From contig JAFSLL010000284.1 of NCBI GenBank assembly GCA_017448455.1, positions 1 to 36,192 on the forward strand: 36,192 nt of DNA. Direction: 5' to 3'. The notes beneath the pieces were generated by a model that saw nothing but the letters and a program-made list of their open reading frames with translations, was not told where the DNA came from and searched no databases. The stretch's first letter is position 1. Each line of letters opens with the position of its first letter. The position numbers were made by a program, and so were the translations under genes. Of this stretch, positions 33,581-36,192 are shown in pieces. The stretch comes from Oscillospiraceae bacterium (GTDB lineage: Bacteria > Bacillota > Clostridia > Oscillospirales > Oscillospiraceae).

Positions 33581-35170
33581 ATGTTTGATACCATAATCAA
33601 AGGAGCACAGATCATAGATGGCACAGGCGCACCGTCGTTTCCCGCCGATCTTGCCATTCGGGACGGAAAGCTGACACTTCTCCCCGGCGGCAGCGAAGGG
33701 CTGGAGGCCACCACAGTCATTGATGCTGTAGGCTTGTGTGTCTGTCCGGGTTTCATTGACGCCCATTCCCACGGCGATATTCTCGTCGGTACGGACTACA
33801 GCCGCCTTTGCAAGAGTTCACAGGGGATAACCACGGAGGTCTGTGGACAGTGCGGCAGCACCTACTTCCCCATAACGCCGGATTCGGATCTTTATGGAGA
33901 GGATCTGTCCACATATCCGGGCCTCGGCAGCATCGCTCCGGAGTTGACCCGGAACTTTGCCGGCTACCGCCGCTATCTGGAAAGCCGCCCCAAGACGGCA
34001 AATGTCAAACAGCTGGTCGGGCATAACATGCTTCGACGCTCTGTCATGGGGTTGGCAGACCGCAGACCGACTGCCGCAGAGCTAGACAGAATGAAAGGCC
34101 TGCTTCGGGAATGCATGGAAGAAGGGGCTATGGGCTTTTCCACGGGACTGGTCTACCCGCCCAGCGGTTATGCGGACGAGTATGAGGTCACGGAGCTTTG
34201 CAAGGTACTCGAACCGTTTCACGGTATTTACACCACCCATATGCGCAATGAGGGCAACCAAGTGGTAGAGGCAGTCGCCGAGGCGATCCGGACGGCCCGC
34301 AATGCCGGCGTAAGGTTGGACATTTCCCACCACAAGATCAGCGGTAAAAGCAACTGGGGTAAGTCACAGCAGACGCTTGCGCTGATCGACGAGGCGATAG
34401 CCAGTGGGCAGGAGGTAGCCCTGGACGTCTATCCCTATACGGCTTCTCAGACCGACCTTTCCATCTGTCTGCCGCTGGAGGAACTCCAGTATCCGCTGGA
34501 GAAGCGGATGGCCCGGCTGCGTGATAAGGATGTCCGCGCCGATATAGAGGCGAAGATGAAGGTGTCCGACGGGTATTACACCCGATTAGGCGGACTTGGC
34601 AGCATCCTGCTGCCCACTTGTCCGGTGACTTCCTGGTATGATGGCAAAACCATCGGCGAGATCGCGGAAGCGTCCGGGAAACGGGAATTCGACGTGTTTT
34701 TCGATCTGCTGCTGGAAAACCGCTTTATGATCCGGGCGCTCTTTTTCAGTATGTGCGAAGAGGATCTCTGCCGCATTTTCATGCATGAGCACGCCATGGT
34801 GGGATCGGACGGCGTGGTCACGGGACTTGATCAGCCCACGCACCCCAGGGGCTTTGGTACCTTCCCGCGCGCTATCCACTATTTTGTGCGAGAAAAGAAG
34901 CTCCTTACTCTGGAGAAAGCCATCCGCAAAATGACCTCCTTCACCGCCGATTGGCTCATGCTGGACGGTAAAGGCGTCATCCGGGACGGATATGATGCGG
35001 ATCTTGTGCTCTTTGACCCGGAAACCATCGCCGAGGGAAACAGCTATCTGGATTCGCTCAAAACCGCCGTTGGTATCTGCAGCGTGTTTGTGGACGGGAA
35101 AATTGTATATCAGGACGGCACACTCACGGGGGTGTGCCCGGGGCGTGTGGTCCTCCACAGAAATGCCTGA
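33581..35170 (+). CDS. N-acyl-D-amino-acid deacylase (amidohydrolase superfamily)
   Basis: Hydrolyses N-acyl-D-amino acids to D-amino acid and carboxylate. The 529 residues have the expected metal site: His62 and His64 in FIDAHSHGD, bridging Cys91 in GQCG, His220 in THMRNEG, His250 in ISHHKISGKSNWGKS and Asp410 in MVGSDG. His220 and His250 fall at the numbers known for Alcaligenes D-aminoacylase. ATG at 33581 has AAAGGA about 8 nt upstream; an in-frame ATG at 33521 adds a non-homologous MYPYTARWW extension and is rejected. Neighbours are DUF1847 and HAD genes. A role in salvage of D-amino acids from peptidoglycan or peptides is inference; the preferred acyl and side chain cannot be told. No signal peptide is evident. 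Confidence 0.9.
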   Translation: MFDTIIKGAQIIDGTGAPSFPADLAIRDGKLTLLPGGSEGLEATTVIDAVGLCVCPGFIDAHSHGDILVGTDYSRLCKSSQGITTEVCGQCGSTYFPITPDSDLYGEDLSTYPGLGSIAPELTRNFAGYRRYLESRPKTANVKQLVGHNMLRRSVMGLADRRPTAAELDRMKGLLRECMEEGAMGFSTGLVYPPSGYADEYEVTELCKVLEPFHGIYTTHMRNEGNQVVEAVAEAIRTARNAGVRLDISHHKISGKSNWGKSQQTLALIDEAIASGQEVALDVYPYTASQTDLSICLPLEELQYPLEKRMARLRDKDVRADIEAKMKVSDGYYTRLGGLGSILLPTCPVTSWYDGKTIGEIAEASGKREFDVFFDLLLENRFMIRALFFSMCEEDLCRIFMHEHAMVGSDGVVTGLDQPTHPRGFGTFPRAIHYFVREKKLLTLEKAIRKMTSFTADWLMLDGKGVIRDGYDADLVLFDPETIAEGNSYLDSLKTAVGICSVFVDGKIVYQDGTLTGVCPGRVVLHRNA

Positions 35171-35234
35171 TCGTGATATCGACAGTTCCGGGCTCTTCAT
35201 CACAATTACAGTATATTATAGTGCAAGTACTTAT

Positions 35235-35265
35235 CGCGCGGTATTTTTCAGGAAAATGCCGCGCG
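35235..35265. other. 13-bp hairpin in the deacylase-DUF1847 gap
   Basis: Arms 35235-35247 and 35253-35265 (GCGCGG...CCGCGC at the base, AT-rich top, one G-U) close a 5-nt loop about 30 nt upstream of the DUF1847 ATG. No T-tract follows in the plus direction. An attenuator, mRNA-stability or operator function are all possible. Confidence 0.5.
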
Positions 35266-35296
35266 CAGCAATATAGATTATAAATGAGGTGACATC

Positions 35297-35941
35297 ATGG
35301 CAAACTGTGCCGACTGCAAAGGAAAGCCCTGCTCAAGAGGCGTGACGGCGGGCCGCCTGCCTGATTGCCCCTGCGGGGAGTATTCAAAGGAAGAGATGCT
35401 GGGCCTGTACTCCGAAGAGGATATGCGCATGGCAACGGAATCCGCAAAGGTCGAAGCGGAGGGTTACGGGAAAAATACTCGTGTGGAAGAGATCATGGAC
35501 TACGCCTGGAAGCTCGGCTACAAAAAGATCGGCGTGGCTTTCTGCGTGGGGCTTTCCGCGGAAGCCGCGACTTTCGCCGCCATCCTTCGCTCCAACGGTT
35601 TTGAAGTGTGTTCAGCCTGCTGCAAGAACTGTTCCATCCCCAAACAGGAGATCGGTATTACACAGGAACAATTCGCGCATCCGCAGTTCGACTTCGAAGC
35701 TATGTGCAACCCAGTCGGTCAGGCAAAGATTCTCGATGACGAGAACTGCGATCTTGTTGTGCTTCTCGGCCTCTGCGTAGGGCATGACACACTTTTCATT
35801 CGTCATATCAAGGCGCCCTGCACGGTTCTTGCGGTTAAGGATCGGGTTCTCGCGCACAATCCCATCGGTGCACTCTACACTGCGAACACCTTCTTGAACA
35901 GAGTGTACAGCTTCATAAAGAATAAATATGGAAAAGTATAA
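35297..35941 (+). CDS. DUF1847 cysteine-rich putative metal-binding protein
   Basis: Protein of 214 residues with an N-terminal cysteine cluster (Cys4, Cys7, Cys12, Cys24, Cys26: NCADCKGKPC and DCPCG) followed by an alpha/beta domain. The latter has GYKKIGVAFCVGLS, a second cysteine group (CSACCKNCSIPKQEIG) and LLGLCVGHDTLF, matching DUF1847. The cysteines suggest an iron-sulfur cluster or zinc, not demonstrated. AGGTGACATC precedes ATG. The stop lies 14 bp inside the following HAD gene, so the two are translationally coupled. Confidence 0.88.
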   Translation: MANCADCKGKPCSRGVTAGRLPDCPCGEYSKEEMLGLYSEEDMRMATESAKVEAEGYGKNTRVEEIMDYAWKLGYKKIGVAFCVGLSAEAATFAAILRSNGFEVCSACCKNCSIPKQEIGITQEQFAHPQFDFEAMCNPVGQAKILDDENCDLVVLLGLCVGHDTLFIRHIKAPCTVLAVKDRVLAHNPIGALYTANTFLNRVYSFIKNKYGKV

Positions 35942-36192
35942 GCTCATCACATTTGATATGTATTCAGCGCTCCTTGATATTTCCGGGAGCGCCGTCCCTC
36001 TGATCAGAGAAGCGGCAGACCTGCCCGACGGCGTGTGTGTAGAGCTGTTCAGCCTCTGGCGCAGCAGGCAGTGGACCTGCATGCTGCTCAACGGGTGCAC
36101 CGGGAAGGAATTCGTTTCTTATTCCGAGATCACCCGCCAGACGCTTGATCAGGCAGACGAACTGCTCGGTCTCGAGCTGCCCGATGAAACAA
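35928..36192 (+). CDS. HAD-superfamily hydrolase (haloacid dehalogenase-like), N-terminal part cut by the window end
   Basis: The visible 88 codons begin MEKYKLITFDMYSALLDISG. FDMYSALLD corresponds to HAD motif I of the haloacid dehalogenase type II subgroup (usually FDxYGTLxD), with Asp10 as predicted nucleophile. A helical cap region (REAADLPDGVCVELFSLWRSRQW) follows; motifs II-IV lie beyond the window. It overlaps the DUF1847 gene by 14 nt. The substrate is unknown. Confidence 0.75.
   Translation, partial: MEKYKLITFDMYSALLDISGSAVPLIREAADLPDGVCVELFSLWRSRQWTCMLLNGCTGKEFVSYSEITRQTLDQADELLGLELPDET

Noticed and set aside
33193-33756. Minus-strand frame across the deacylase promoter
   Set aside because: It runs through a near-consensus promoter and the 5' end of the deacylase gene and shows no recognisable protein pattern.

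Overview
The window looks like a chromosomal segment of an anaerobic Bacillota, most likely class Clostridia. The main clues are the gene set (mini-ribonuclease III, RbgA/YlqF, RqcH, CdaR/PucR-type regulator, DUF2325, DUF3793, DUF1847), Gram-positive Shine-Dalgarno sites (AGGAGG/GGGAG) and sigma-A-like promoters. This is inference from gene content; no rRNA or other phylogenetic marker was analysed, and no tRNA, rRNA or CRISPR array was seen.

Bases 1-30005 are almost entirely minus-strand genes in four transcription blocks. Block A (promoter 7898-7926) runs CdaR/PucR-like regulator, ftsE, ftsX, a coiled-coil M23 endopeptidase-family protein and an S41-family protein, followed by greA and lysS, which runs off the left edge. 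It combines the FtsEX cell-wall hydrolase module with transcription and translation genes. Its S41 protein has lost both catalytic-dyad residues, and its LysRS carries an extra C-terminal tRNA-binding domain. Block B (promoter 15079-15107) is the proteostasis operon tig-clpP-clpX-lon-engB-rsuA-like, with strong hairpins between clpP/clpX and clpX/lon. Block C (promoter 24737-24765) is a tightly packed, often overlapping string: uppP-like, ftsK, mrnC, rqcH, glycosyltransferase, lepB, rbgA, rnhB, yraN and a metallophosphoesterase. Block D (promoter 30109-30138, terminator 24802-24830) has two genes: a large secreted acidic protein with 16 tandem Asp-Pro-Thr units, and a TIR-transmembrane-TPR protein that looks like a receptor.

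From 30.2 kb on, genes are on the plus strand and more accessory in character. A DUF2325-DUF3793-flavodoxin operon lies behind two TTAG/CTAA dyads that resemble metalloregulator sites and ends at a strong hairpin. A GtrA-like membrane protein gene with its own promoter follows. About 1.1 kb without intact genes then holds the degraded C-terminal end of a large serine recombinase (DUF4368-like), an apparent scar of a mobile element. The last block starts with a 17-bp palindrome next to a near-consensus promoter and encodes an N-acyl-D-amino-acid deacylase with intact metal ligands, a cysteine-rich DUF1847 protein and a HAD-family hydrolase cut by the right edge.

The strongest candidates for something undescribed are the secreted-repeat-protein/TIR-TPR pair, the catalytically dead S41 protein in the FtsEX operon, and the putative iron-responsive DUF2325-DUF3793-flavodoxin unit.
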